Positions 6,429 through 11,841 of a stretch of DNA of 11,841 nt are shown piece by piece. The notes under the pieces are model-generated. The model was given only the letters and a program-made list of their open reading frames with translations, was not told the DNA's origin and made no database searches. How positions within the stretch are numbered: the first letter of the stretch is position 1; each line of letters opens with the position of its first letter. This DNA is from Boseongicola sp. SB0675_bin_26 (GTDB lineage Bacteria; Pseudomonadota; Alphaproteobacteria; Rhodobacterales; Rhodobacteraceae), in assembly GCA_009843725.1 (NCBI GenBank), contig VYCX01000551.1, forward strand, positions 1 through 11,841, in the 5' to 3' direction. Both the position numbers and the translations under genes were made by a program.

Positions 6429-7640
6429 ATGTCGAAGATCAAGGTCGAGAACCCGATCGTGGAAATGGACGGCGATGAAATGACCCGGATAATCTGGGAC
6501 TTCATCAAGCAGAAGCTGATTCTGCCCTATCTGGACATTGATCTGCTCTACTACGATCTCGGCATCGAGGAGCGCGACCGGACCGACGACCAGATCACCG
6601 TCGACGCGGCTGAGAAGACGAAGGAGGTCGGCGTCGCCGTCAAGTGCGCCACGATCACGCCGGACGAGGCCAGGGTCGAGGAATTCGGGTTGAGGCGCAT
6701 GTATCGCTCTCCCAACGGAACCATCCGGAACATCCTTGGCGGCGTGATCTTCCGCCAGCCGATCATCTGCAGGAACGTTCCCCGCCTGGTGCCGGGCTGG
6801 ACGCAGCCGATCGTCGTCGGCCGTCATGCGTTCGGAGACCAGTACCGTGCCACGGACTTCACGTTTCCCGGAGCCGGAAAGCTGACCATCAAGTTCGAAG
6901 GCGAGGACGGCAAGGTCATCGAAAGGGAGGTCTTCGACGCTCCGGGCTCCGGCGTGACAATGGCGATGTACAACCTGGACCAGTCGATCTACGACTTTGC
7001 GCGGGCCTCGATGAACTACGCACTGAGCCTCGGCTGGCCTTGCTACCTCTCGACGAAGAACACGATCATGAAGGCCTATGACGGGCGCTTCAAGGACATC
7101 TTCCAGGAAGTCTACGACACCGAGTTCAAGGATGCCTTCGAGAAGAAGAGGATCTGGTACGAGCATCGCCTGATCGACGACATGGTTGCCGCCGCGCTCA
7201 AGTGGTCGGGCGGATATGTCTGGGCGTGCAAGAACTACGACGGAGACGTGCAGTCCGACACCGTCGCCCAAGGCTTCGGCTCGCTAGGTCTCATGACGTC
7301 CCAGCTCATGACGCCTGACGGCAAGATCGTCGAGGCGGAAGCTGCCCATGGAACCGTCACCCGCCACTACCGCCAGCACCAAAAGGGCGAGGAGACGTCA
7401 ACGAACTCGATCGCGTCAATCTTTGCCTGGACGGGCGGGCTGAAACACCGGGCCAGCCTCGATGGCAACGATCAGCTACGCGATTTTGCCGAAACAATGG
7501 AAAGGGTCATCGTCGACACGGTCGAATCCGGCTCCATGACCAAGGATCTCGCGTTGCTGGTCGGTCCGGACCAGAAGTGGCTCACCACCATGGGATTCCT
7601 CGACAAGATAGACGAGAACCTTCAGAAGGCGCTGGGATAG
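6429..7640 (+). CDS. icd: NADP-dependent isocitrate dehydrogenase (homodimeric, eukaryote-like type)
   Basis: Oxidatively decarboxylates isocitrate to 2-oxoglutarate with NADP, a TCA-cycle step and a major cytoplasmic NADPH source. The 403-residue product belongs to the type shared with mitochondrial and cytosolic eukaryotic enzymes and common in Alphaproteobacteria, not the E. coli Icd type. It starts [20 protein letters not shown]. Substrate residues are seen in SPNGTIRN (Ser94, Asn96, Arg100), Arg109 and Arg132, with catalytic Tyr139 and Lys210 (STKNTIMK). Metal ligands are in HRLIDDMV (Asp250/251) and NYDGDVQSD (Asp273, Asp277). The NADP-binding stretch is [17 protein letters not shown], with His308 and Arg312. 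GAGG lies eight bases before the ATG. It appears monocistronic, between terminator-like hairpins. Complete. Confidence 0.98.
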   Translation: MSKIKVENPIVEMDGDEMTRIIWDFIKQKLILPYLDIDLLYYDLGIEERDRTDDQITVDAAEKTKEVGVAVKCATITPDEARVEEFGLRRMYRSPNGTIRNILGGVIFRQPIICRNVPRLVPGWTQPIVVGRHAFGDQYRATDFTFPGAGKLTIKFEGEDGKVIEREVFDAPGSGVTMAMYNLDQSIYDFARASMNYALSLGWPCYLSTKNTIMKAYDGRFKDIFQEVYDTEFKDAFEKKRIWYEHRLIDDMVAAALKWSGGYVWACKNYDGDVQSDTVAQGFGSLGLMTSQLMTPDGKIVEAEAAHGTVTRHYRQHQKGEETSTNSIASIFAWTGGLKHRASLDGNDQLRDFAETMERVIVDTVESGSMTKDLALLVGPDQKWLTTMGFLDKIDENLQKALG

Positions 7641-7643
7641 GCT

Positions 7644-7676
7644 CGGACGACCGGGCCTCTCCCGGGCCGCCGTCCG
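7644..7676 (+). terminator. Hairpin after icd, probable terminator
   Basis: CGGACG (7644-7649) pairs with CGTCCG (7671-7676), and inside it CCGGG (7651-7655) pairs with CCCGG (7661-7665) around the loop CCTCT. It begins three bases after the icd stop. No T-run follows, so termination efficiency is uncertain. Confidence 0.5.
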
Positions 7677-7784
7677 GAACATGCTGGCCCAAGCCCTGAC
7701 GCGTGCAGGCGGACGTCGTGTGGCGCCTGGCCGTGCCCTTATGGACGGTGCCGGTATTGACGCCGTCTCCCGACAAGCCCATGC

Positions 7785-7801
7785 CTTCCGGGACACGGAA
7801 G
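7785..7801 (+). promoter_or_regulatory. Small hairpin upstream of the SMR gene
   Basis: CTTCCG (7785-7790) and CGGAAG (7796-7801) form a perfect 6-bp stem with a GGACA loop, ending four bases before the GGAGG Shine-Dalgarno (7806-7810). Guanidine riboswitches often precede SMR genes, but the paired hairpins with ACGR loops of the guanidine-II class are not evident. Any control function is inferred. Confidence 0.25.
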
Positions 7802-7817
7802 CGGTGGAGGTGCTCTC

Positions 7818-8150
7818 ATGCAGGTCTACGTCTATCTTTGCCTCGCCATCATGGCCGAAACCGTTGGCACGATGGGTCTACAGGCATCGCAGCAGTTCAC
7901 CCGGATGGGTCCGACCGCCCTGTCCGTGGCAAGCTACGCGGTAGCCTTCTATTTCCTGGCCCTGACGCTCAAGTTCATGCCGGTCGGCATCGTCTACGCC
8001 GTCTGGTCAGGCCTCGGAATCGTGCTCATTGCGCTGATGGGATACGTTCTCTTCAGCCAACGGCTCGATCTGCCGGCAATGCTCGGCATCGCGCTGATCG
8101 TCGCGGGCATTCTGGTCATAAGCCTGCTTTCCGACACAGCCCATCACTAG
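7818..8150 (+). CDS. SMR-family multidrug efflux protein, EmrE/Qac type
   Basis: A 110-residue four-helix inner-membrane antiporter that exports cationic or aromatic toxic compounds in exchange for protons as a dual-topology dimer. Alignment by eye to EmrE is nearly gap-free. The essential proton/substrate site Glu14 is in IMAETVGT, and Tyr40, Tyr60 and Trp63 (VYAVWSGLGIV) stand at the EmrE positions. FSQRLDLPAMLGIALIVAGI matches EmrE helix 4. The sequence follows the Qac/EmrE pattern rather than the guanidinium exporter (Gdx/SugE) pattern, so polyaromatic or quaternary ammonium substrates are likelier. GGAGG lies seven bases before ATG. The next gene starts 48 bp downstream on the same strand, so co-transcription is possible. 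Exact substrate is not predictable. Confidence 0.96.
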   Translation: MQVYVYLCLAIMAETVGTMGLQASQQFTRMGPTALSVASYAVAFYFLALTLKFMPVGIVYAVWSGLGIVLIALMGYVLFSQRLDLPAMLGIALIVAGILVISLLSDTAHH

Positions 8151-8198
8151 GGCGTGACCGGCCTTGTGCGCACGCGCTCGCAACGCGACTTTCAGTGC

Positions 8199-9425
8199 AT
8201 GACCATGCAACGCTTCACGTTCTCCGGCCACGCCGGCGACGAGCTGGCGGCCCGGCTCGACATGCCGGAAGGCCCGCTTCTTGCAACGGCGCTCTTCGCG
8301 CATTGCTTCACCTGCGGCAAGGACATCACGGCGGCGAGACGCATCGCCAGGCGCCTCGCCGCCATGGGGATCGCCGTGCTGCGTTTCGACTTTACCGGCC
8401 TCGGCCATTCGGGCGGCGAGTTCGCGAACACGTCGTTCACGTCGAACGTGGAGGATCTCGTTCTGGCGGCACGCCATCTCGATGACCGCGGAATGGCGCC
8501 AAGCCTGCTCATCGGCCATTCGCTTGGCGGAGCCGCCGTGCTCAAGGCCGCCGGCGAGATCGAGAGCGTCAAGGCCGTGGCCACGATCGGGGCGCCATTC
8601 GATCCCGGCCACGTGACCCACAATTTCGGTGACGCGCTGGAGCGCATTTCAAGCGACGGCAAGGCCGAGGTCGATCTCGCGGGACGCACGTTCATGATCG
8701 GAAAGGGCTTCGTTGACGATGTGGCAGCGGCCGAGCTGTCGTCCGCGATTGGCAGGCTGGGCAGCGCGCTTCTCGTGCTGCATGCACCGCGCGACGCAAC
8801 GGTCGGAATCGAGAACGCTACGCAGATCTTCTTGACCGCCAGGCATCCGAAGAGCTTTGTCACGCTCGACAACGCCGACCACCTTGTCAGCAAGGCTGAA
8901 GATGCCGAGTATGCCGCCGATGTCATCGCGGCTTGGGCCGGACGCTACCTCGATCTCGCGCCAGCGGCACCGCCGCCGGGAGCTCCGGAAGGGATCGTGC
9001 GCGTCTCGGAGGCCGATCCGGCCGGTTTCCTTCAGGACGTGAACGCAGGGCCGGAACACCACGTGCTGGCGGACGAACCGAAAGCCTATGGCGGCACGAA
9101 CCGGGGCATGACACCCTACGGATTCCTGTCCGCAGGCCTCGGGGCTTGCACGTCGATGACGGTTCGCATGTATGCCCGAAAAAAGAGGTGGCCGCTGACC
9201 CATGTCTCGGTCGACGTGACGCATGACAAGGTGCACGCCCAGGACGCCAAGAGCGAATCAGGCCCGAAAGTTGACTCGTTCCGCCGGGAAATTCGCCTGG
9301 AGGGGGACCTGACCGACGAACAGAAGGCCCGTCTCCTTGAAATCGCGGACAAGTGCCCGGTTCATCGAACGCTTGAGCACGTCGCCAAGGTCGAGACGCT
9401 TCTTGCCCCGAATCAGCCGGCCTGA
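8199..9425 (+). CDS. Alpha/beta-hydrolase - OsmC fusion protein
   Basis: A two-domain protein of 408 residues. Residues about 5-250 form an alpha/beta hydrolase: FAHCFTCGKD near the N-terminus, RFDFTGLGHSGGEF, the nucleophile elbow GHSLGG with Ser108, a likely acid Asp198 (LHAPRD) and base His228 (NADHL). Residues about 265-400 form an OsmC/Ohr-like domain with its redox cysteines, Cys317 (GLGACTSMTVRMYA) and Cys386 (KCPVHRTLEHV). OsmC proteins reduce organic hydroperoxides; the hydrolase domain's substrate is unknown. The Pro/Ala-rich segment near residues 253-265 is the linker. ATG at 8199 is preferred because family members begin just before RFTFSG; GTG at 8154 would add 15 uncharacteristic residues, and ATG at 8205 is also possible. 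No strong Shine-Dalgarno is visible, so coupling to the upstream SMR gene is possible. Such fusions are known in Alphaproteobacteria. Confidence 0.93.
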   Translation: MTMQRFTFSGHAGDELAARLDMPEGPLLATALFAHCFTCGKDITAARRIARRLAAMGIAVLRFDFTGLGHSGGEFANTSFTSNVEDLVLAARHLDDRGMAPSLLIGHSLGGAAVLKAAGEIESVKAVATIGAPFDPGHVTHNFGDALERISSDGKAEVDLAGRTFMIGKGFVDDVAAAELSSAIGRLGSALLVLHAPRDATVGIENATQIFLTARHPKSFVTLDNADHLVSKAEDAEYAADVIAAWAGRYLDLAPAAPPPGAPEGIVRVSEADPAGFLQDVNAGPEHHVLADEPKAYGGTNRGMTPYGFLSAGLGACTSMTVRMYARKKRWPLTHVSVDVTHDKVHAQDAKSESGPKVDSFRREIRLEGDLTDEQKARLLEIADKCPVHRTLEHVAKVETLLAPNQPA

Positions 9426-9525
9426 CGCTGCCAGGCAACACGGCCCGCGCAACGCACGGACCGGCGCATGCCGCTCCTGGGTGACGGATCCTTCATGCCC
9501 TCGCCGGGTTGGTCGGAACCTGCGG

Positions 9526-9540
9526 GCGTTCCATGAACGC
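9526..9540 (+). other. Small hairpin after the hydrolase-OsmC gene
   Basis: GCGTTC (9526-9531) and GAACGC (9535-9540) form a perfect 6-bp stem with the triloop CAT, extendable by a G-T and a G-C pair. It lies 100 bases after the stop and before the main convergent terminator. No T-run follows. Confidence 0.3.
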
Positions 9541-9576
9541 TCGACTCGCCGAACAGCCACGCTCCAGGCATCCAAG

Positions 9577-9613
9577 GCGAGACGCCCGGGGGCACTGGCC
9601 CCGGGCGTCTTGC
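9577..9613. terminator. Strong bidirectional terminator hairpin between convergent genes
   Basis: AGACGCCCGGGG (9580-9591) pairs perfectly with CCCCGGGCGTCT (9599-9610) around a 7-base loop. The stem extends through one G-T wobble and two more pairs to 9577/9613, giving 15 pairs. It lies between the stops of the hydrolase-OsmC gene (9425, +) and the hsp20 gene (9637, -), so it can serve both. T-runs are poor on both strands, but stem stability and placement support termination. Confidence 0.75.
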
Positions 9614-9636
9614 GGCATTCCGGCTGCAATCCGTCG

Positions 9637-10095
9637 TTACCCGGACTCGACGGCTTTCGCCTCGACCGTGTCGCTACTTGCGATTTCGATCCGGCGCGGC
9701 TTGAGCGCTTCGGGCACCTCCCGCACAAGGTCGATGTTCAGCATGCCGTTAACGCTGGTTGCGCCGGCAACGCGCACGTGATCGGCCAACGCGAACCTGC
9801 GCTCGAAGGCGCGATTCGCGATGCCGCGATGCAGATAGCTGCGCTCGTCGCCTTCGTCCGACTTCTTGGCCGCAACGATCAGCGCATTCTCGCGAACCTC
9901 GACCGTCAGCTCATTGTCCGAGAATCCGGCGACGGCGATGGAGATCCTCCATGCCTCATCCCCGATCTTCTCGATGTTGTACGGCGGGTAGGACGGTGCC
10001 GACTGGCTGTCAGTCAGAAGCCGGTCCATCATGTCGGCAATCTGGTCGAAGCCGACGGTAGCACGGTACAGGGGTGCAAAATCCAACCTACGCAT
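9637..10095 (-). CDS. Small heat-shock protein, Hsp20/alpha-crystallin family (IbpA-like, class A)
   Basis: An ATP-independent holdase chaperone that forms oligomers and keeps unfolding proteins soluble for refolding by DnaK/ClpB. The 152-residue product begins MRRLDFAPLYRATVGFDQIA, the N-terminal pattern of class A rhizobial and enterobacterial IbpA-like proteins. The alpha-crystallin domain spans about residues 38-138, with YPPYNIEKIGDEAWRISIAV at its start and the signature A-x-x-x-N-G-x-L (Ala112-Leu119) near its end. Met at 10095 is chosen because GGAGG lies eight bases upstream. A further in-frame Met at 10158 would place the promoter and ribosome site inside the gene. A candidate RpoH promoter precedes it. 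glcF lies upstream on the same strand, but the promoter suggests independent transcription. Confidence 0.95.
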   Translation of the reverse strand: MRRLDFAPLYRATVGFDQIADMMDRLLTDSQSAPSYPPYNIEKIGDEAWRISIAVAGFSDNELTVEVRENALIVAAKKSDEGDERSYLHRGIANRAFERRFALADHVRVAGATSVNGMLNIDLVREVPEALKPRRIEIASSDTVEAKAVESG

Positions 10096-10125
10096 TTGGT
10101 CATCCTCCTTTGAGCGATAACTTGG

Positions 10126-10140
10126 GCCTCCCCATGAGGC
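10126..10140 (-). other. Hairpin over the -10 / leader start of hsp20
   Basis: GCCTC and GAGGC form a perfect 5-bp stem with a 5-base loop, overlapping the proposed -10 element. It is too short and wrongly placed to be a classical ROSE thermometer. It may be incidental, or may pair with the ribosome site in longer transcripts coming from glcF. Confidence 0.25.
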
Positions 10141-10159
10141 GAAGACCCTTGACTTCAAG
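10131..10159 (-). promoter_or_regulatory. Candidate RpoH (sigma-32) heat-shock promoter of hsp20
   Basis: Reading the minus strand, CTTGAA (10159-10154) matches the heat-shock -35. CTCATGGG (10138-10131) resembles the -10, with 17 bases between CTTG and CTCAT, the spacing described for alphaproteobacterial RpoH promoters (CTTG, 17-18 bases, CYTATNT). Transcription would start near 10124, leaving a leader of about 29 bases that contains GGAGG. Match to the -10 is partial; position before a small heat-shock gene strengthens the call. Confidence 0.6.
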
Positions 10160-10217
10160 TCGCCGGATCCGAACTCGGCTTCCGACGCGAGTCAGATAGG
10201 TGCGCCCCCGTTCGCGT

Positions 10218-11522
10218 TCAAGGAGTCGGGTTTCGCGAATCGATCGTCTCGGGGATCGCCCGAGGCCGCGGACCGCCCGTCGCCCAGTCAAGAAGTTCGA
10301 CCGTGTGCACGACCGGCACTTCCGTGCCCGACCCGATCTGGACCATGCAGCCAATGTTGCCGGCGGCAATGAGCCCGGGGGCAACGGCTTCCAGGGCGTC
10401 GATCTTGCGGGTCTTCAGCTCGTCGGAAATCGCGGGCTGCAGCAGGTTGTACGTCCCGGCCGAGCCACAGCAAAGGTGACTGTCAACCGGTTCGACGACC
10501 TCGAACCCGGCCCGCCTCAGGAGATCCTTCGGTGCGGACTTCACGCCTTGGCCATGTTGAAGGGAACAGGCCGCATGATAGGCTGTTCGGATGCCTCTTG
10601 GCGCGCATTCCGGGTAGTCCAGCTTCTCCAGGACCTCGCTGACATCCATGGCAAGCGAACTGATCCGGGCGGCGTCTTCGGCGAGAGGGTCGTTGCGGAG
10701 CATGTGGCCATAGTCCTTGACGGTCGTGCCGCATCCGCTGGTGTTGATCACGACGGCATCAAGCTCTTCCCCGGACAGCCAGGCGTTGATGTTCCGCGCC
10801 GCCTGCGCGTGGCTTTCGCTCTCCCGACCCATGTGGTGAACAAGCGCGCCGCAGCACCCTGCCCCGTCCGAGATCACGACATCGCAGCCCAGCCGGGTCA
10901 GAAGCCGGATGGTGGCGTCGTTGATGTCCGTGTTCAACACCTGCTGCGCGCACCCGGTCATCAGGGCGACCCGCATCCTTCGCTCGCCTTGCGCAGGAAA
11001 GGTTTGCGGCCGAGAGCTCTCGCTCACCGGGGGGAGCGACCTGGGCGCCATGGCGAGCATCGCGCTGAGGCGCGGCTCCGGCACCAGGGACGCAAAGGGA
11101 CGACCGAGCCTCGCGCCAAGCAGCGCCAGCCGAAAGCGGCCAGGATAGGGAATTATGCGCGAAAGGGCCCAGCGCAGGAGGCGGTCGAAGAGCGGGCGCT
11201 TGTAGGTCTTCTCGATATGCGCCCGCGCGTGGTCCACCAGATGCATGTAGTGAACGCCCGACGGGCAGGTCGTCATGCACGCGAGGCAGGAAAGGCACCT
11301 GTCGATATGCCTGACAGTCCTTTCATCCGCCGGCCTGCCGCTCTCCAGCATGTCCTTGATCAGGTAGATGCGGCCGCGCGGGGAATCGAGTTCGTCTCCC
11401 AGAACCTGATAGGTCGGACAGGTCGCGGTGCAGAATCCGCAATGAACGCAGGATCGCAGGATCTCGTTCGAACGCCGGGTCGCCGGATCCTTGAGTTGCT
11501 CCTCGGTGAATCCTGTCCGCAT
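10218..11522 (-). CDS. glcF: Glycolate oxidase iron-sulfur subunit
   Basis: GlcF is the electron-transferring subunit of the membrane-associated GlcDEF glycolate dehydrogenase, which converts glycolate to glyoxylate and passes electrons on to the respiratory chain. The 434-residue product has two [4Fe-4S] motifs near the N-terminus: Cys25, Cys28, Cys31, Cys35 (CVHCGFCTATCP) and Cys76, Cys79, Cys82, Cys86 (CLSCLACMTTCP). Two cysteine-rich CCG domains follow, seen in GAGCCGALVHHMG and SHLCCGSAGTYNLLQP. Length is close to the E. coli protein, with a slightly longer C-terminal tail. The ATG shares one base with the glcE stop (TGATG), implying translational coupling. Complete, all cluster ligands present. 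Confidence 0.97.
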   Translation of the reverse strand: MRTGFTEEQLKDPATRRSNEILRSCVHCGFCTATCPTYQVLGDELDSPRGRIYLIKDMLESGRPADERTVRHIDRCLSCLACMTTCPSGVHYMHLVDHARAHIEKTYKRPLFDRLLRWALSRIIPYPGRFRLALLGARLGRPFASLVPEPRLSAMLAMAPRSLPPVSESSRPQTFPAQGERRMRVALMTGCAQQVLNTDINDATIRLLTRLGCDVVISDGAGCCGALVHHMGRESESHAQAARNINAWLSGEELDAVVINTSGCGTTVKDYGHMLRNDPLAEDAARISSLAMDVSEVLEKLDYPECAPRGIRTAYHAACSLQHGQGVKSAPKDLLRRAGFEVVEPVDSHLCCGSAGTYNLLQPAISDELKTRKIDALEAVAPGLIAAGNIGCMVQIGSGTEVPVVHTVELLDWATGGPRPRAIPETIDSRNPTP

Positions 11523-11841
11523 CAGCCCATCAATCCCGGATTGAGGATCCCTTTGGGATCAAACTTGCGGCGCAGGCCCTCGGCGAACGTTGCCAGGGGC
11601 TCCGTTTCCGGCTGGAAGACGCCGAGCCGGTTCCTGGTCTCGTCATCGGCGCGGACGATCGTGGCGTGTCCGGACGAAATCGAGCGCCTTGCGTCGCGTC
11701 CCGGTTCCACCGCCGCCCAGACAAGGCCCCCGCCCCAGTCCAGGACAACGCGGGCGCCCCCAAGGCTTTCGACAAGTGCCGGCGCATCGCGAGGAGGAAT
11801 CGAGAACCTCCAGACATCCTCGCCGGTTCCGCCATGCGCCT
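11522..11841 (-). CDS. glcE: Glycolate oxidase FAD-binding subunit GlcE, C-terminal part
   Basis: The frame is open from the right window edge to the TGA at 11524-11522, so about 105 C-terminal residues are present and the start lies outside. The readable segment includes DVWRFSIPPRDAPALVESLG, VVLDWGGGLVWAAV and the ending KFDPKGILNPGLMG; the last motif is the typical C-terminus of FAD-linked GlcD/GlcE oxidases. The FAD-binding N-terminal domain is not in view. GlcE acts with GlcD and GlcF in glycolate oxidation. The stop overlaps the glcF start by one base, fitting the usual glcD-glcE-glcF order, so glcD is expected beyond the edge. Confidence 0.93.
   Translation of the reverse strand, partial: AHGGTGEDVWRFSIPPRDAPALVESLGGARVVLDWGGGLVWAAVEPGRDARRSISSGHATIVRADDETRNRLGVFQPETEPLATFAEGLRRKFDPKGILNPGLMG

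Noticed and set aside
6387..7271. 294-residue minus-strand open frame antisense to icd
   Set aside because: It mirrors icd codon structure and the opposite strand encodes a complete, conserved enzyme.
7681..7817. Guanidine riboswitch upstream of the SMR gene
   Set aside because: Only one small hairpin is present, its loop is GGACA rather than ACGR, and the protein fits the EmrE/Qac type instead of the guanidinium exporter type.
7703..8485. 260-residue plus-strand open frame spanning the SMR gene and the start of the fusion gene
   Set aside because: It overlaps two well-supported genes in another frame and has Arg/His-rich, non-homologous content.
10096..10217. ROSE-type RNA thermometer before hsp20
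   Set aside because: No multi-hairpin leader with a U(U/C)GCU strand facing the Shine-Dalgarno was seen, and the likely transcript leader is too short.

Overview
The window (roughly 60-65% GC by eye) looks like the chromosome of an alphaproteobacterium. Every confidently readable protein is of a type common there: a eukaryote-like homodimeric NADP isocitrate dehydrogenase, a YqgE/AlgH protein, a secreted DsbD-N-domain protein, an alpha/beta-hydrolase-OsmC fusion, a class A small heat-shock protein and glycolate oxidase subunits GlcE/GlcF. No tRNA, rRNA, insertion sequence, phage gene or CRISPR array was seen, and codon style is uniform. This is an ordinary core or near-core region rather than an obvious island.

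Layout, left to right. (1) 1-2742 (+) is the C-terminal part of an RND efflux permease, cut by the left edge, with an unusual hydrophobic C-terminal extension. (2) 2863-3633 (-) is a secreted orphan DsbD N-domain protein, divergent from yqgE (3749-4321, +) across a 115-bp spacer holding two inverted repeats. (3) trhO (4397-5302, -), a tRNA uridine hydroxylase, converges on yqgE and diverges from the nicotinamidase gene pncA (5715-6320, +). Their 412-bp spacer has no convincing gene but contains a long imperfect stem-loop, further inverted repeats, a recurrent GCATGC hexamer and a likely pncA promoter. (4) icd (6429-7640, +) stands alone between two terminator-like hairpins. (5) An EmrE-type SMR transporter gene (7818-8150, +) is followed after 48 bp by an alpha/beta-hydrolase-OsmC fusion gene (8199-9425, +). 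(6) A small heat-shock gene (9637-10095, -) converges on the fusion gene across a strong 15-bp-stem hairpin and is preceded by a plausible RpoH-type promoter. (7) glcF (10218-11522, -) and the 3' part of glcE (11522-11841, -) overlap by one base and form a glycolate oxidase operon running in from the right edge.

Functional themes are export of toxic compounds (RND, SMR), redox and peroxide stress (DsbD-N protein, OsmC fusion), protein folding (Hsp20), NAD(P) metabolism (PncA salvage, Icd NADPH supply), tRNA wobble modification (TrhO) and two-carbon metabolism (Glc). No single new multi-gene system is evident. The most noteworthy signals are the structured trhO-pncA spacer, the C-terminal extension of the RND pump, the hairpin enclosing the yqgE start codon and the heat-shock promoter.
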